A stretch of 64,000 nt of DNA, taken from Diphasiastrum complanatum (Eukaryota; Streptophyta; Lycopodiopsida; Lycopodiales; Lycopodiaceae). Shown here piece after piece: positions 25,685 to 40,900 of the stretch (positions within the stretch are counted from its first letter, which is position 1; each line of letters starts with the position of its first letter). The position numbers and the translations under genes are program-made. The stretch spans positions 27,730,861 to 27,794,860 of the forward strand of contig CM055109.1 of assembly GCA_029204225.1 (NCBI GenBank). Reading direction: 5' to 3'. Below the pieces are notes generated by a model. That model worked only from the letters and a program-made list of their open reading frames with translations, was not told the origin of the DNA and searched no databases.

Positions 25685-27465
25685 CTGTAACTAGCATAGT
25701 AAGATCACAACACTTAGTGCGCTATTACTGTGAACCATTTGGGCACAAGATCGTGATTTGATCATGGTATTCACAACAACTTAATGCATATTTTCTATTT
25801 TCTTTATGTGACGAATGCTTTCTGATAACTCCTTTCTCCTACACTAATACTCGTTTCACAACTCAATCGAATATCTAATCTCAAAGGAAGCATGGCTATC
25901 ACAGACGCCACAAGCGCCTAACTGTTTCGCTCTCTTCATTGACACCTACTAAGATATTCATCTTGTCAATCTAAGTAATAGTCTGAATCTATTGTTTGGT
26001 AAAGATTTTGTTGTAATTTATATGTTGTTTTTTCTCTTGATTGGATCTCGTATCCAGCAAGGGTGGTATCATAGCTGATAAACAAAATATTCAAACACAA
26101 TCATTTCGCATCATTCCTTCAATAAACCCAACACATTTGCTTTTGGTATATTACCGCAATCAAATGCCATTCATGATTATCCAAATGACAATTGTTTGGT
26201 CTCATAGATCGCAATTGGAGCTTAGCCATATTGTGCTGTCACTTATCCAGTTGGGCTTTTTGGGAACTGCTTGCAAAAACCATTAGGGCAAGTCGCTAGC
26301 TTAAAAACAAGTGGAAACAAGTTCTATTAACATTCGATAGTTCGAACACTTTTCATATTCTTTGTCATTGTCGAATTCGATTTGTTAGCCATTCCAGTGT
26401 ATTTCTGTAGACTGTGTAAAAACATGAATAAAACTGCAGAACTAGAAAGATGAATGGATGTAGATTAAAGATTGATTATTCAGGTAAATCCAACAAAGAG
26501 ATAATAAATTTGTAACACTTGCTATAAAAACATCAAAGCAAGTGGCTCTTGTTGAAGATCCTACAACAAATAGAGTTCAAACTATGAAAATTTCGAGAGA
26601 ACATCTTAATGCCATAATTTTAATCCACTCCATTTAATTATTCAACCTTATGCACACAATCACACTTGCCTCACTATCGGGACCCACCACATTTACCACA
26701 ATTATAACCACCACAATGTCTATTTTCATTGAGATCTCCACAACATCACTCCAGTAGCTAAACATACCTAAGAAATTCATTCTCTTAATAGTCAATAATT
26801 CCCACTTGGAGCTGACCATCTCAAATGTGCCCCTTTTTCTCCCATAGGCATCCATAATTCAATTGATTCTCTTGATGCTCATAGTTTACTACCTTAGTTC
26901 ATATTTAACACTTGGATGATGTCATGCATCTTTGATAACTCAAAGCATCTCACCTTGGATTCACTATGATTGCATGTGGCATGCAATATTAGCGCTATCA
27001 TGGAAGTGAATTCCTTCATATCCCTTGGTCACCCATCCTTGTGTTGGGGAAGCTGAACTTGTCTCCCAATCAAAAGAAAAACAATGAAACTATAAGGATC
27101 GAATCGAACTATCGAGATTCACACAATTGCTTAGAACATTCGTTTAACTTAGTAGAATATTTGGGTAGGTGTCGTAGACAACCATGCAGAGTGCGAATAA
27201 TTAGATGTATGTGACAGTCGTGCAAACTTTGACAGTCATTCTACGTTAATCAATGGAACGAAAGTATCAGATACAAAGAGAGCATTTGACAATGACTAAT
27301 GCATGTAAAGACAATAGAGAATTTGTAAATTAAGCTATTGCAATACAACAATCAGATCACGAATAATAATCAGGTGCCCAATAAATAATCATGTGCCCAA
27401 TAAATGGTTCACAGTAGTTGTGCGTTAAGTGCTATAATCCTACTTAGCCTAGACAGTTGGCCGAA
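25685..27465. repeat. Pair of decayed long inverted arms
   Basis: The left arm (about 25685-25830) and the reverse complement of the right arm (about 27270-27465) share ordered words: CTAG(C/GC)TAAGTA-like, CACTTA(G/A)(T/C)GC, TACTGTGAACCATTT, GGGCACA and CGTGAT(T/C)TGAT, then ATTTTCTATT/ATTCTCTATT. The right arm has a small duplication around GGGCAC. Similarity is roughly 70-75 percent by eye. This could be a decayed DNA transposon or an inverted duplication. The interior (25830-27270) has no recognisable coding region. Confidence 0.6.
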
Positions 27466-27481
27466 ACAATCAATAGATAGA

Positions 27482-28685
<1,204 letters not shown>

Positions 28686-28746
28686 GGCTAGGGTTTAGTT
28701 TTTAGGGTTTAGGAATGAAAAATAGCAATGATGTGAGCGGGGAGAG

Positions 28747-28803
<57 letters not shown>
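28686..28803 (+). promoter_or_regulatory. HISN4 proximal promoter/5' leader with telo-box-like words and (AG)n
   Basis: Two AGGGTTTAG words (about 28693 and 28707) match the telo-box motif known from many plant housekeeping promoters. They are followed by a 62-bp AG array (28742-28803, one interruption) that ends directly at the start codon. Neither a transcription start nor a TATA box is obvious. Assignment as leader is inferred from position. Confidence 0.5.
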
Positions 28804-28808
<5 letters not shown>

Positions 28809-28993
28809 TTGCTTAGCGTTACGATCCGCGGCTTCCTCATTGTGTTTGGAGGATGTCCTGTGTAGCCAAGGCCAATTGAGATTAGCGGAACACCTTCATG
28901 ATGGGAAGCTCAGACGGAATGCATTGACCTCGCAGGTTTTGCGTACCAATGGAAGAATAAGCGCGTGCAAGGCTTCTTCTAACCAGGATGCAG
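28804..28993 (+). CDS. HISN4: HISN4 exon 1, transit peptide
   Basis: It codes for [12 protein letters not shown] and ends A-S-S-N-Q-D-A plus one base. The donor is GCAG/GTGGGA. Joining to exon 2 creates a GAG codon and keeps the frame. Low acidity and abundant Ser, Arg and Leu fit plastid import. Confidence 0.82.
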
Positions 28994-31900
28994 GTGGGAG
29001 TATGCGTTAACTACATATTCATCTCCTTGCTGGTAATCATATCAGTGGTGATTTTATTATGAAACGTTGTGTTCTTGTTGAAGTGTGATGTTATTAGCAG
29101 ATTTCCAAAAAAACCAAGTTGATTTTTTTTTTTCCTTTAAATTTCCTGATAAGAATCTCAATTTTTTGTGACTTTGGATTGCTGAATTGCCACCCAACCT
29201 TAGAGTCCATCTGGGCCTGCCCTCAGTCATGGAGCTATAGATAAGCGCACCCACGAGTTAGGATCAAGACTCACGAGATTCTGATATTCCATAACAACAC
29301 CATCCCTCATCCATGACTATACCCAACATGTGGAACTTACATAGCACATGCACCCCATCCACCTCTTTGGGGTAGATTGATGAATGACATTGGAGGCTCT
29401 CTTATATACATAGTACTTGCATGAACTTTTCCATGCACAATCCAGCCTTCGATACTTGACATTGGAAGGACATGTGACAACTGTGTGTATGGCAAATACC
29501 ATAGTTTCTATTATTTTGATTTCATCTACGCCTGGGTATCTCTTGTTTACGTGCGATGGTCCATGTTTTTATTTAGTTAATTTTTAAAATTTTCCTTGTT
29601 GATTGTCATTTGCTCCTTTGCCAAGACTGGGTCTACACGAGAATGTGGATTCTGTTATAACCTGGACAGCAACTTATGCTTTGGTAGTGATGAAGCACAA
29701 ATATTGCTAGAATTTTTTTTTTCTGCGCTCTTCCTTTCCTCTACCTTGCTCTTTTTCAAAAAGCTTTTGAAGTTTGTTCGAGTTTGTGGTTTATTGCTTA
29801 TTAAGGATTCCATTGTAGCTTAATCATTTTGTTGTTCTCTGTAAATTTTTTACATAGTCAAAGTTTAATTTGTGAAATTCTTGTACATACTTTATGCTCT
29901 ACTTCCTTTCTTTTCACCTTCCAATATTGATTATTTCCTTAGTGGTAAATTTTTCCCCTCCATTCATGGTTGTAGTTATGTTAACTAGTTTGTGTTTTAT
30001 CTAATAAAATTCTCAAAATTTCTTACTATTCAGGTTCTTTGTCTTCCTGAATCACTATATCAAAGCCTCAAAGTAATTTGTATGGTAATTCTTGGCTTGT
30101 AAAAAATTCTAATTTCTGTGCAATTGGCTCATTGGTGGTTCTTGCAATTTACCACCAATAGTCATTTACGCAAATTCTACAAAATTTATCGTGAAATTTT
30201 TTTGTATGATTGACTCTCTCATGGTCCAGTTAACTTTGTCTCGACTCTTACCTTGTTAGAGTTTGAAGTGAAGGTTCATTTCTTTGGGTCCTTCTAGGAT
30301 GAAGGGCTTTTTGGTTAGTTTCATGAAGGACTTTTGATGTGGGAGAGAGCCAAGTAGCGTTACTTCAAAAAATCATAGGCACTTGATTTTTTGTTATTGC
30401 CAATGATCATTTGAGTGTAACAGGTGGACCTATTTAGGTAACTCACTGTTTTCAACAACCCTGTTAAACAAATAGGGGGTGTGCTAAACACTAATTTTGA
30501 CCTCGGGCCTGATCTTAAACATTTGCTTGACTACTAAAAATATAATCATTGGCCCTTCTTCTATCGACTTTTTAGAGGTTTGCTTTTTTTTTTACATACT
30601 TCTATGCCCCTTAGCCCAATCCATGCCATGGTATATGTTGACCAAACTTATTGTTCTACTTTTGTACATTTTGAAGAACAGGATTGTGAAGCTAGAAAAT
30701 TGCATAGCTCTCTAGTTTCAAAAAAGAGTTAACTTTTGTATAATGCAATAGCTAAATGTTGTTTTGACGTCTTTTATGGTCTTCCCCATTGAGCACATTG
30801 AAGGCAACTTTTTCAATTCTATAGAATTTTTCAAGTTTGCATGGCTAGGTGGACTTTCTTTGGATAAGAACCCTTCACCCTTCACATCTTTTTTCCCAAT
30901 GGTTACAACCTTTAAGGTATGCCAAAGCTACGAAAGAGAAGAAACTTGTCAAATATATCCATGTTGTGGAGAACTCACCCTAAACCTAAAAATTTTACAA
31001 CATACATTCGTAATGCTTTGAATTCTATATGGCCTAAATTGCCCCCCTCCAAATTCCAAAAGTCCACAAGCTATGATCATGCCTTAAAACTATGCCCTTT
31101 TTACGTGGCTAAGTAATCGCTGCTTCCTTTTGTGAATGAGTTTTGGGTGAACTTACTTAAGGATGCAAATGTTCTTGTAAATTATAGCTGGATTTTAAAT
31201 GATTCCGTTGGTATTATAGAAGTCATAAAGTTTTTCAATGCTTGTAGAGTAGAAGAAAAAACTCAACCTTTGCTTCTTCAAATCTACAACTTCAAGACAC
31301 ATTGGAAGATTTGAAGTTTCATATTGATAAGCTAATTTGAGATGTTTTTAGCATTAATATAAAGGACACTTGATGCAAAGCTTTGAAAGCTGAAAAGGGT
31401 GCCTTGCATTTTGAGGTTCGTTGGCTTAAGAATAAAAATCATGATGTTGATTCAAAGAAGAAAAGATTTGCTATAATTGTTGATGTTGAAGATGCATTGT
31501 CTTGGCTACACTTTTTGTGGGATAATTTACATATTTTTCTAGGTATTGTTTCCAACAAAGGATAGGTGTTTCCATGGTTGTATTATCCATCTAGACTTTT
31601 ATCTTTTCTCTTATGAATTCAAATTTATGCAAAGATCTTATTTATACCTGATCTTCCTGATTTTGGTAGCTTTCTATATAAAGACCCTAACGTTTTTGGT
31701 GGAGGAATCTATCCCAAGGACTCATGTGAGCTTAATTGTATAGCCAATGGTGTGAAGTGCAATTTCTTGGACTTTTCTATAAGCCAGGCATAGATACCCG
31801 TTCCAAAAGTACATAATGTGAAAAATCTTGATTTGAGAATTTATTTTTCGTGAAGAAAATTCCTTCATTTAAAAAGATCTTGAAATTTTGGAAGTCGACT

Positions 31901-34900
31901 TCTTTTGAAGTCTTTGGGGTTCTGGCATTCAAAGAAGACAACGAAGTGCAATTAATCAACAAGATCTCCCTTAATGATTCTAAACAACAAAAAACTTGTA
32001 GGATCTAATAATTGTGTGGAAAAAACACCAATGGAAGCTTTAACATGAGGTTATAAGGCCGTTGGACATGATAGATGAAATCTTTATTGGACTTGTGGGA
32101 CAACGTTCACGACAAAGAGTTGGTTCTAACTTTGTAAGCTTTTGCAAGACAACAACATCAAGTAGAATACAGTGGACAAGGTAATTGAAATTCACCAACT
32201 AATCTCCATTTCGACATGTAGGATATCTACTATCGACTGTAGCATTCATATCATTGTGGGGACCGCTTGCACAAGGTAATTAGGTTGAAGCTTCACTTGG
32301 CTCCTAATCATAGCACTTTGGATTCGAACATGATGATAACCTTTGGGGCTAGTAATATGTATTGCTACTTCCTAAAAGCATTCCTTTGGGAGTCGATGCC
32401 ATCGTTCAACAACTTATTTATCCTTTTGTAAATAATGTACGTGGCATCAAGAAGGAACTCTTTGCTACGTGACAAATTTGTTTTGCCATCACATTGCAAT
32501 CTATTTATCACTTTGACGATGAAGTTGTGTATGTCCCATAACACAAGCACAATAACTTTAGAGTTGCATCCTGGACAATGCAGAGGTAACGCTTTTAGAT
32601 TATGGAGCTGGAAATGTGCGCAGTGTCAGGAATGCCATTCATCTCATGGGATTTCAAATAAAGGATGTAAGTTATACTTATCTTCATCTTGTATGTTCTT
32701 TTAGGTATGTTTGTTGTTTTTGGTGATGTGTTATTGTTGGGCCTATGTGTTGGAAGCTAGCCACGATAATTTTTTATTCAATTCTCGGTGACTGACCACG
32801 CAAAAGTGGCTAGTAAAATTGTAAGTAAGTGCGAGGGGAGATGGCCTCATGCGTGTGTAAGCCCACCCCGATGAGCACATGTTTGTAAATGTTTTGGATT
32901 GTATCAAGTTGGAATAAAGGACTTGGCCATTATGTTAGAAATAAAGTAGAAAAGGCCAAAGTCTAATTAATAAGCTTAGTCCTAGGTGGCAGTGTCACAT
33001 GTGGAGTAAATATCACATGGTTGCCACTTAAGATAGCCAATAGTTAAAAGAGGTGCGCCACATAAGCCACCAATAGGAATAGAGGAGAGGGCCTATGTCA
33101 ACCACAAAAAGGCACCATTTGTACTCATTTTCCATGTTCAACGAAGAGGAGGAGATTTTGTCGAAATGCAGTGGTGAACATCCATGCTTCTAACCTTGCT
33201 CTTTCTCATGCTTTTTTGGTAACACAAGCTGCACGCAACATTATGGGCATTTCGGACGACTTATAAAGCCAGTACCAATAATACATCGTTCCAATTGGTC
33301 TATGGGCAAGACGCAGTGATGCTAGTTGAAATTCTTATTCCATCGCTACGAATCGCGGACTTGGAAAGGTTGAATGAAAGCAAATCACTACAACTTTGAC
33401 ATGAAGCTTTGCACAAACTATGTGAAACACGGTTGCTAGCATTTCATGCACTGGTAGCGGAAAAAGCACGACGTAAGGCATGCCGCGATTGTAAGTTGCA
33501 TAATGAGGACTTACATAAAGGTGATCTGGTCCTTGTTTACAAAACTAAGGTGATCAAGGGCAAGTCGAAGTTCATAGGCAAAGTACCTTATCTGATTAAG
33601 GAGATTATGACACAAGGAGCAGTGAAATAACAAACCTGGAGGGAACACCCTTGGCCACACCTGTCAACGAAAGCCGATTACGGAAGGAATGGCCACCCCA
33701 GTTTATTTGAGCATGAAAAGTGGATCTTATTTTTTTTTTCTTGTTTTACACTTTCATAAATTTTTTATTGGCCTTTTTTTAGAATCATTCCATTAATAGA
33801 GAAAAATCCAAATATAGTGAATAAAAGGGGTAAAAATTACTTAAGCTGGCAAGAATTCATTCAAAACATCAAATTAACTCTCGTCGACTTCCCAGAATGG
33901 AAATTACACATCCATTTCCCCTTGGTAACCTCAGCGAAGTTACTTCCTAGGAAAGGACTTGAGAAATTCAGTTTGCGAAGGTATAGATATGGCACTTTTG
34001 GAACCTTCGCCGGGCATGATAACGACAGTACTAACCTTTGCCAATATGAAAAATGGAATCAGAACAGGCAAATTAACTTAGGCGACCGTTGAAACTTTGA
34101 AAAGTTGTTTTCTGCGAAGGTTTCTTTCTGGCGAATGTTTAACCCTCGCTGAACTTTCTGAACCGTTGTCGGAGCCTCTAAACACTCAGGGAACCTTCGC
34201 CGAAACTTCTATGGCCTACTTCTGTAGTGCTCCATGTCCTTGTCAAATCTCATCCAGAATTGAGGACCTGAAAGTATACTTTGTCTAGTAGGGGCATAAA
34301 TCCTCTATATATGACTGGAATTCGATTCAATTGTCACGTTTTCTGGTGGAGCTCTTGCAAAAATTTTTCACGAAATTTGGCGCTCCGTTATCAAAACGTA
34401 CTTGGCACGCATGCAACCTATACTCATACTCACTATCATACACTCTTTTCGCCTACTTTTCCCAGTTCTCGTCCAATTTTTACTTGCCATAATGTCTAAG
34501 CGACCTGTTTCACCTCGCTCTAGTCCATCGGCCTCACAGATTATGTAACGTACCGTATAGTACCGACGAATCTTGTCCATGTCGTGCTGCCAGGCTAGGC
34601 TGAAGTTTCCCAATGGCTGCTGGTAGCAAGTCCATTGCTCCAGGCCATGGGGATTCATGCCTCGGTTTTTACCAATGCCGTCAACCAAGACTACTGTGTA
34701 TGGCCCTGGAGGACCCACCCCAATTTGTTATCCAATACCAATCCAAGGACCACTAGATTGATGTATCCACTGATGCGCTTGTTGCTATTGGCATCGTATA
34801 ACGTAACCGCCCCGCCCCTCATCAAAGCCGCTGTCCTTTAGAGGAGTCCCAATTGGCTTTTGCCACTAACAGCGTTAGTCCGTATAACTGGCACAAGCTA

Positions 34901-37900
34901 GTTGTACAAGAATTAAAACGAGCCATCAAACTGAACCAGTGACAACAATTTGCTACTGGCCCCCTGCTCAGCCTACTCACCGTCACATACCTTGACAACA
35001 AAATCCGCGATTATCTGTGAGCCGAGCATTTAACCACTGACGTCACTTCCTCTAGTCGTCATCCACCTGTCATCGCTGTTGAAATAAATGCCTATTTTGC
35101 CCCTTAAGGCTTGTATACTTGTAACTTGTAAGTTGTGCATAAGACATGGGGGTAAAACATTTATGTACATAGTACACCCCACTTGTGCTAATTAGGCAAG
35201 TAAATCAAGTAGGTTTAGGACCCATGTGGGTTCTAGAGCTAGAATTAGCAAGACACCACCTCTATACATAACATGCTATATGTAGCCCAAACTTTGGAGG
35301 GGTTTCCACGCCCTACTACACTTTGAATATTCATTCATGTTGTGTGAGCTTTGAAGTCCTCTCTCTCTTGCTTTTGTGTTCTACTCCATAGCTGGTTTTC
35401 TGAAGCTTTCATAGTGTGCTTACTATGCTGTTATAATACTCCATAGCTAGGCCTTGGAATTTGACATGGTATCAGAGCAGGTTATGTTGCCTGTGGTGTG
35501 GTGAAAGCTTGGACCTGTTTTTGATCAGATTCTTGCCATTCCTGGAGAGCAGCTTACCTTTGAGGAGGGAGCACTTTTTGTAGGGGCATCTGATCTCTGT
35601 GCTATCTGCATGGTTGGAGTACTGTTGGCAAGGGGAGTACAGGGAGCCAAAAAGTTTCTAATTTGAGACAAATTTTTTTGAGTCTTTTTGGACAGCCACG
35701 ACTGTAGGAGGGCGCTTTCTACAGTGGGGACTTCAGTGAAAGTTCTGAGTGGATCTTGGACAAGGGCTAGGACAGCCATACAGGGGGATAGTTTCAAATC
35801 CAGAAGCTGAGGGTTATTGAGCAAGTGGCTGCATACCCTAGTTGGGTGAAAACCCCAGTTTGCCTTTTGTGTTTTATTTCTATCCAGCTATGTCTAGTCT
35901 TGCAGAGAGCATGCTGAGTGAAGCCAGCCGACTTGATGGCACTAACTTTAGCATATGGAAATTCAAGATCAAGAACATTCTTGAAGACAAAGAATGTTGG
36001 AAGCTTGTGACAGGTGAGGAGCCTGTTCCAACATCTGAACTTGAACTTAAGGACTATATCAAGAGAGGGGAAAAGGCAGGTGCCAATAGTTCTGAATAGC
36101 TTGTCATATGCTTATCAGAACTTTGTGATGATGATATCAGTGAGAGAGAAGATCCCTACCTATGAAGAAGTCTATGGTCTCTTGTTACAGGAGGAGATGA
36201 GGAGAGTTAATCTCTCCAAGAGGGAAGATTTCCAGGAACATGCCTTTGCTTCTAAGAAGAAGCAAAATCCAGCTAAGGATAAGAAGAAAGGTAAAGGCAA
36301 GAACAAAGGAACACCACAAACACTTGAGCAAGGAATGGAGAACTTGCAGATGTCAAAAGCACAACCCTCCTCGAATACTTCTTCCACACCTCGAAGGAAG
36401 GGGAATTGCAATTACTGTGGTAAATATGGACACTTTGCTTTTGAGTGCAGGAAGAAGCTTGCAGACCAAAAGAAGGGCACAAAGAAGCAAGGAGGAAATG
36501 TTGTTGAGAGTGTTGCAAGAGAGGAGCAGAGTGACATAAGGCAAGCTGAGTTATTCTCTGTTGCATTGGCTTCACAAGCTACAACAGGTGGTTGGTACAT
36601 TGACTCAGGTGCTTCAAAGCACATGACCCCTCATAGGGATTGGTTTGATACCTTTGTGGGGATTAGTGATGGACAAGTGGTGTGCCTAGGTGACAACTCA
36701 ACACACAAGGTCAAGGGAAAGGGCACAGTACCTGTAAAGCTTCCATCAGGAGAAGTCAAAGTCATTAAGAATGTCTTATATATACCAGGACTTGCTAAAA
36801 ATCTTCTTTCAGTAGGAGCTATCACTCAACAAAATATGAAAGTAGAATTTGATGCTACTTCTTGTCTTGTGTTGGACTTGAGTGATATTATGAAGGTTGT
36901 GGCCAAAGGATTGCAGGAAGATAATCTATATAGGTTATACACTTCTATCCCTAGTCAGCATGCTTATACATCAAAAGGAGGGGATGTGGATAGGTTGTGG
37001 CATGAGAGGTATGGACATCTTGGCTACCAAAGCATGCAGGTGTTGAACCAGCATCATATGGTGGAGGGGCTTCCAGTTGTTAAGCCAAGCTCTTCAGTTT
37101 GCGAGGCTTGCGCTATGGGAAAACAGCAAAGACATAAGTTTCCCAAGGAAAGCACCACCAGGGCAGCAGGCATACTTGACTTGATACATTCAGATTTGTG
37201 GGGGCCAACCCAAACAAAATCTGCAGGGGGGGCATATTACTTTATGACCTTTATTGATGACTGCTCACGCAAGATTTGGATTTATTTCTTGAAGTTAAAA
37301 TCTGAAGCATTCAAGTGCTTCCTGCATTTCAAAGCTTTGGTAGAAGAACATTCAGGAAAGAAGATAAAGATGCTCAGGTCAGACGGTGGTGGAGAGTTTG
37401 TGGAATTCTGCAAGGCCAATGGGATCAAAAGGCAGCTTACAGCTCCTCATACCCCTCAGCAAAACGGCGTAGCAGAGAGAAAGAACCGAACTATTGTGGA
37501 GTGTGCAAGGTGCATGCTCAAGGCAAAGGGGTTGCCCAACTCTTTTTGGGGCGAGGCAATGCACACAACAGTGTTTCTGTTGAATAGAAGTCCAACAAAA
37601 GCTGTGGAAGGCAAGACTCCAGAAGAGGCATTTATCGGCATTAAGCCCAAGGTAGGCGCTTTGCGAGTGTTTGGTTGTACGGCCTATGCCCATATTCCCA
37701 AGGATAACAGGAAGAAGCTGGATGCAAAATCAACAAAGAGTATTTTCTTGGGATACAGTGAAGAAAGCAAAGCTTACAGACTTTACGATCTTACTAGCAA
37801 GAAGAGGATCATAAGTCGAGATGTGATCTTTGAAGAAGATCAAACGCCTCCTATAGAGGAACTTGAGATGGAGGATGGTACAAGTGAATTTGTGCCAATA

Positions 37901-40900
37901 CTTGATGACTCACATCCATATATTGGGGAGCCTCAGGATGATCATATGAGTGATCAAGAGGAAGAATCCGAGGAGGCTAGGAAGCGGAAGGAAAGGGGCA
38001 AATCTATTGAGTCCTATTCACCGTCTTCATCACCAACTGCAAGGAAGAAGTTTCCCAAGTGGTATTGGCAAATTGTGCAGGATGGTTTGATATTGGATGA
38101 GGGAGAGAGCAGCAATCCAGGGGCTAGGAGGTCTCAAAGGCAAGCCCAGCAGCATGAACTCCAGGAGACAAACTATGCACTTATGACTATTATTTTGGAT
38201 TCACAAGATCCACATACATTCGTTGAGGCAACAGATGAGAAGATATGGCAACATGCTATGCAAGAGGAGTACGACCATTCTCAAGAATGATACATGGGAT
38301 TTGGTGAAGTTACCAAAAGGGAAGCGTCCTATTGGTTGTAAGTGGGTCTACAGGACCAAATACAAATCTGATGGGAGCATCGAAAAGCATAAGGCAAGGC
38401 TGGTTGCTAAAGGCTATGCACAGAAGGAGGGCTTGGACTATGATGAGACGTTTGCACCGGTAGCTAAGATGACGTCTATCAGGTTGGTTTTAGCATTGGC
38501 TGCATTTTTGGTTGGGAGGTCCATCAAATGGACGTGAAGAGTGCTTTTCTTAATGGACAGTTGGCTGAAGAAGTCTACATGGAACAGCCACAAGGTTTTG
38601 AGGCTAAGGGCAAGGAAAGTATGGTATGCAGGCTTAAGAAGGCCTTATATGGTTTGAAGCAGGCACCCAGGGCCTGGTATAGTCGTATTGACGACTATTT
38701 TGCCAAGGAGCAATTCATAAAGAGTCAGTCGGATTGCAACCTGTTCGTGAAGGAGGAAGATGGGAACATTGTTTTGATAGTTCTCTATGTGGATGACTTG
38801 GTCATCACGGGTAACAATGGGCAGCTTATTGAAAAGGTGAAGGCTCATTCATCAAATGAGTTCGAGATGAAGGATTTGGGCTTAATCCACTATTGTCTTG
38901 GTTTGGAGGTTTGGAAAAAGGAAAACTGTGTGTTTATTTCCCAAGCCAACTATGCATGTGAAGTTTTGAACAAGTTCAACATGCAGGATTGCAAACCCGT
39001 TTCCACGCCCATTGATACCAGCAGTAAGCCATCCAGAGATGATGGCACTCCTTTTGTGGACGAGACTCTTTATAGGCAACTTGTGGGTAGCCTGATTTAT
39101 CTCACCACTACGAGACTAGACATTTCCTATGCGGTTGGTGTAGCAAGCCAGTTCATGAGTTCTCCAACTGAAGCACATTGGAAAGCAGCCAAGAGGGTTT
39201 TGAGGTATGTCAAAGGGACAACCTGCTATGGGATTGAGTACACAGATGATGGAAAGCTTCAGCTTGGAGGCTTTACTGATTCGGATTGGGCAGGTGATAG
39301 GGATGATCGAAAGTCGACCACAGGTTACACTTTTAACCTTGGTTCAGGGGCCATTTCTTGGTGTAGCAAGAAACAGCCCACAGTTACCTTATCATCGACA
39401 GATGCTGAGTACAGGGCAGCGGCAAAAGCTACCTGCGAGGCAATATGGCTTAGGAGACTTCTTGGGGAGGTGCAGATTCCACAGGATGGTCCTACTATTC
39501 TTCAGTGTGACAGCCAGAGTTGCATCCAGCTTGCTAAAAATCCTGTGTACCATGCTCGTACGAAGCATATTGAGGTGGATCAACACTTCTTACGAGAGAA
39601 GATACAAAGCGGAGAAATTCAGCTCGAGTACTGTGATACCAACGAACAAGCAGCAGATATCTTTACTAAGGCACTTAGTAGAGAAAAATTTGAAAAGTTA
39701 CGTAGCATGCTAGGTGTTGGTATGAACAAAATAGCCATTGAGGGGGGGTGTTGAAATAAATGCCTATTTTGCCCCTTAAGGCTTGTATACTTGTAACTTG
39801 TAAGTTGTGCATAAGACATGGGGGTAAAACATTTATGTACATAGTACACCCCACTTGTGCTAATTAGGCAAGTAAATCAAGTAGGTTAAGGACCCATGTG
39901 GGTTCTAGAGCTAGAATTAGCAAGACACCACCTCTATACATAACATGCTATATGTAGCCCAAACTTTGGAGGGGTTTCCACGCCCTACTACACTTTGAAT
40001 ATTCATTCATGTTGTGTGAGCTTTGAAGTCCTCTCTCTCTTGCTTTTGTGTTCTACTCCATAGCTGGTTTTCTGAAGCTTCATAGTGTGCTTACTATGCT
40101 GTTATGATACTCCATAGCTAGGCCTTGAAATTTGACAATCGACCCGTCATCTGCTTCTTCCACTGCTACTCCCGACACCCGCTCAAGTCAACCCTCGAGC
40201 TGTCGATGCATGAGGGGAGCCACTTCGACACAAGCCCTACCATCCGCTACTTGCAAACGAGTATCACCCCCACTTCTTCGGATTACTACTGTCTCTGATA
40301 TTCCACTCGACTCCCAAGTCGTCCTGTCCACCACCGCTGTTACAATTTCTTCCACCATCCCTGTTGTCGTCATCATCACTTCTTCGCCGCCTACTTCTCC
40401 AACTCTCCAGACCCCTACCTCACCTCCGAAAGACACCCAATCCTCTAAACTTTCCCCAGGTAGTGAACAGTTTCTGCTTGATCATTTGGGAAAGCCTCCA
40501 GGTTCCCCCTCTCAGCTTCTACAAACTCAGCTAGATTTCACTATCCCCCAATCCCCACGCACCTTTGAAGAATACATGGACCTGGGTCAAGAGGGATCCA
40601 TCGACCAGATGCTGAATTTCCAACTAGCACAGGCTACCATAGCTGCTCAAAATGTAGAGTCAGGCCTGGCCCCTGAAGGCTGACAATGACGCATTTTTTG
40701 GTCATTTACTATCGGGACCTTGTCCCAAGGATGCCACAGTCCCAGAAGGCTATGAGCTTGAAGACAAATTTGTGGATGAAGAACCTGAAGTAGAAGAAAT
40801 GGTAGCTGTCTCAACACCATCTGGAGCAGCAAGTACCTCCACAGCAACCTCATTGGATTCAACAAACGTGCAGGGAATTTATCAGCACCTTGGCATTCTG

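Larger units (their letters stand above)
35077..40137 (+). mobile_element. Nearly complete young Copia retrotransposon
   Basis: A 5061-bp element in full order: 5' LTR, primer-binding site, gag, protease, integrase, RT, RNase H, polypurine tract, 3' LTR. LTRs of 390 and 389 bp differ at about four places, so the insertion is recent relative to its neighbours. Flanks read ATCGC on the left and ATCGA on the right, a 5-bp target duplication with one difference. It lies in the accessory ORF of the gypsy element in the same direction. A large deletion in gag and two single-base deletions in pol make this copy defective. Confidence 0.95.
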
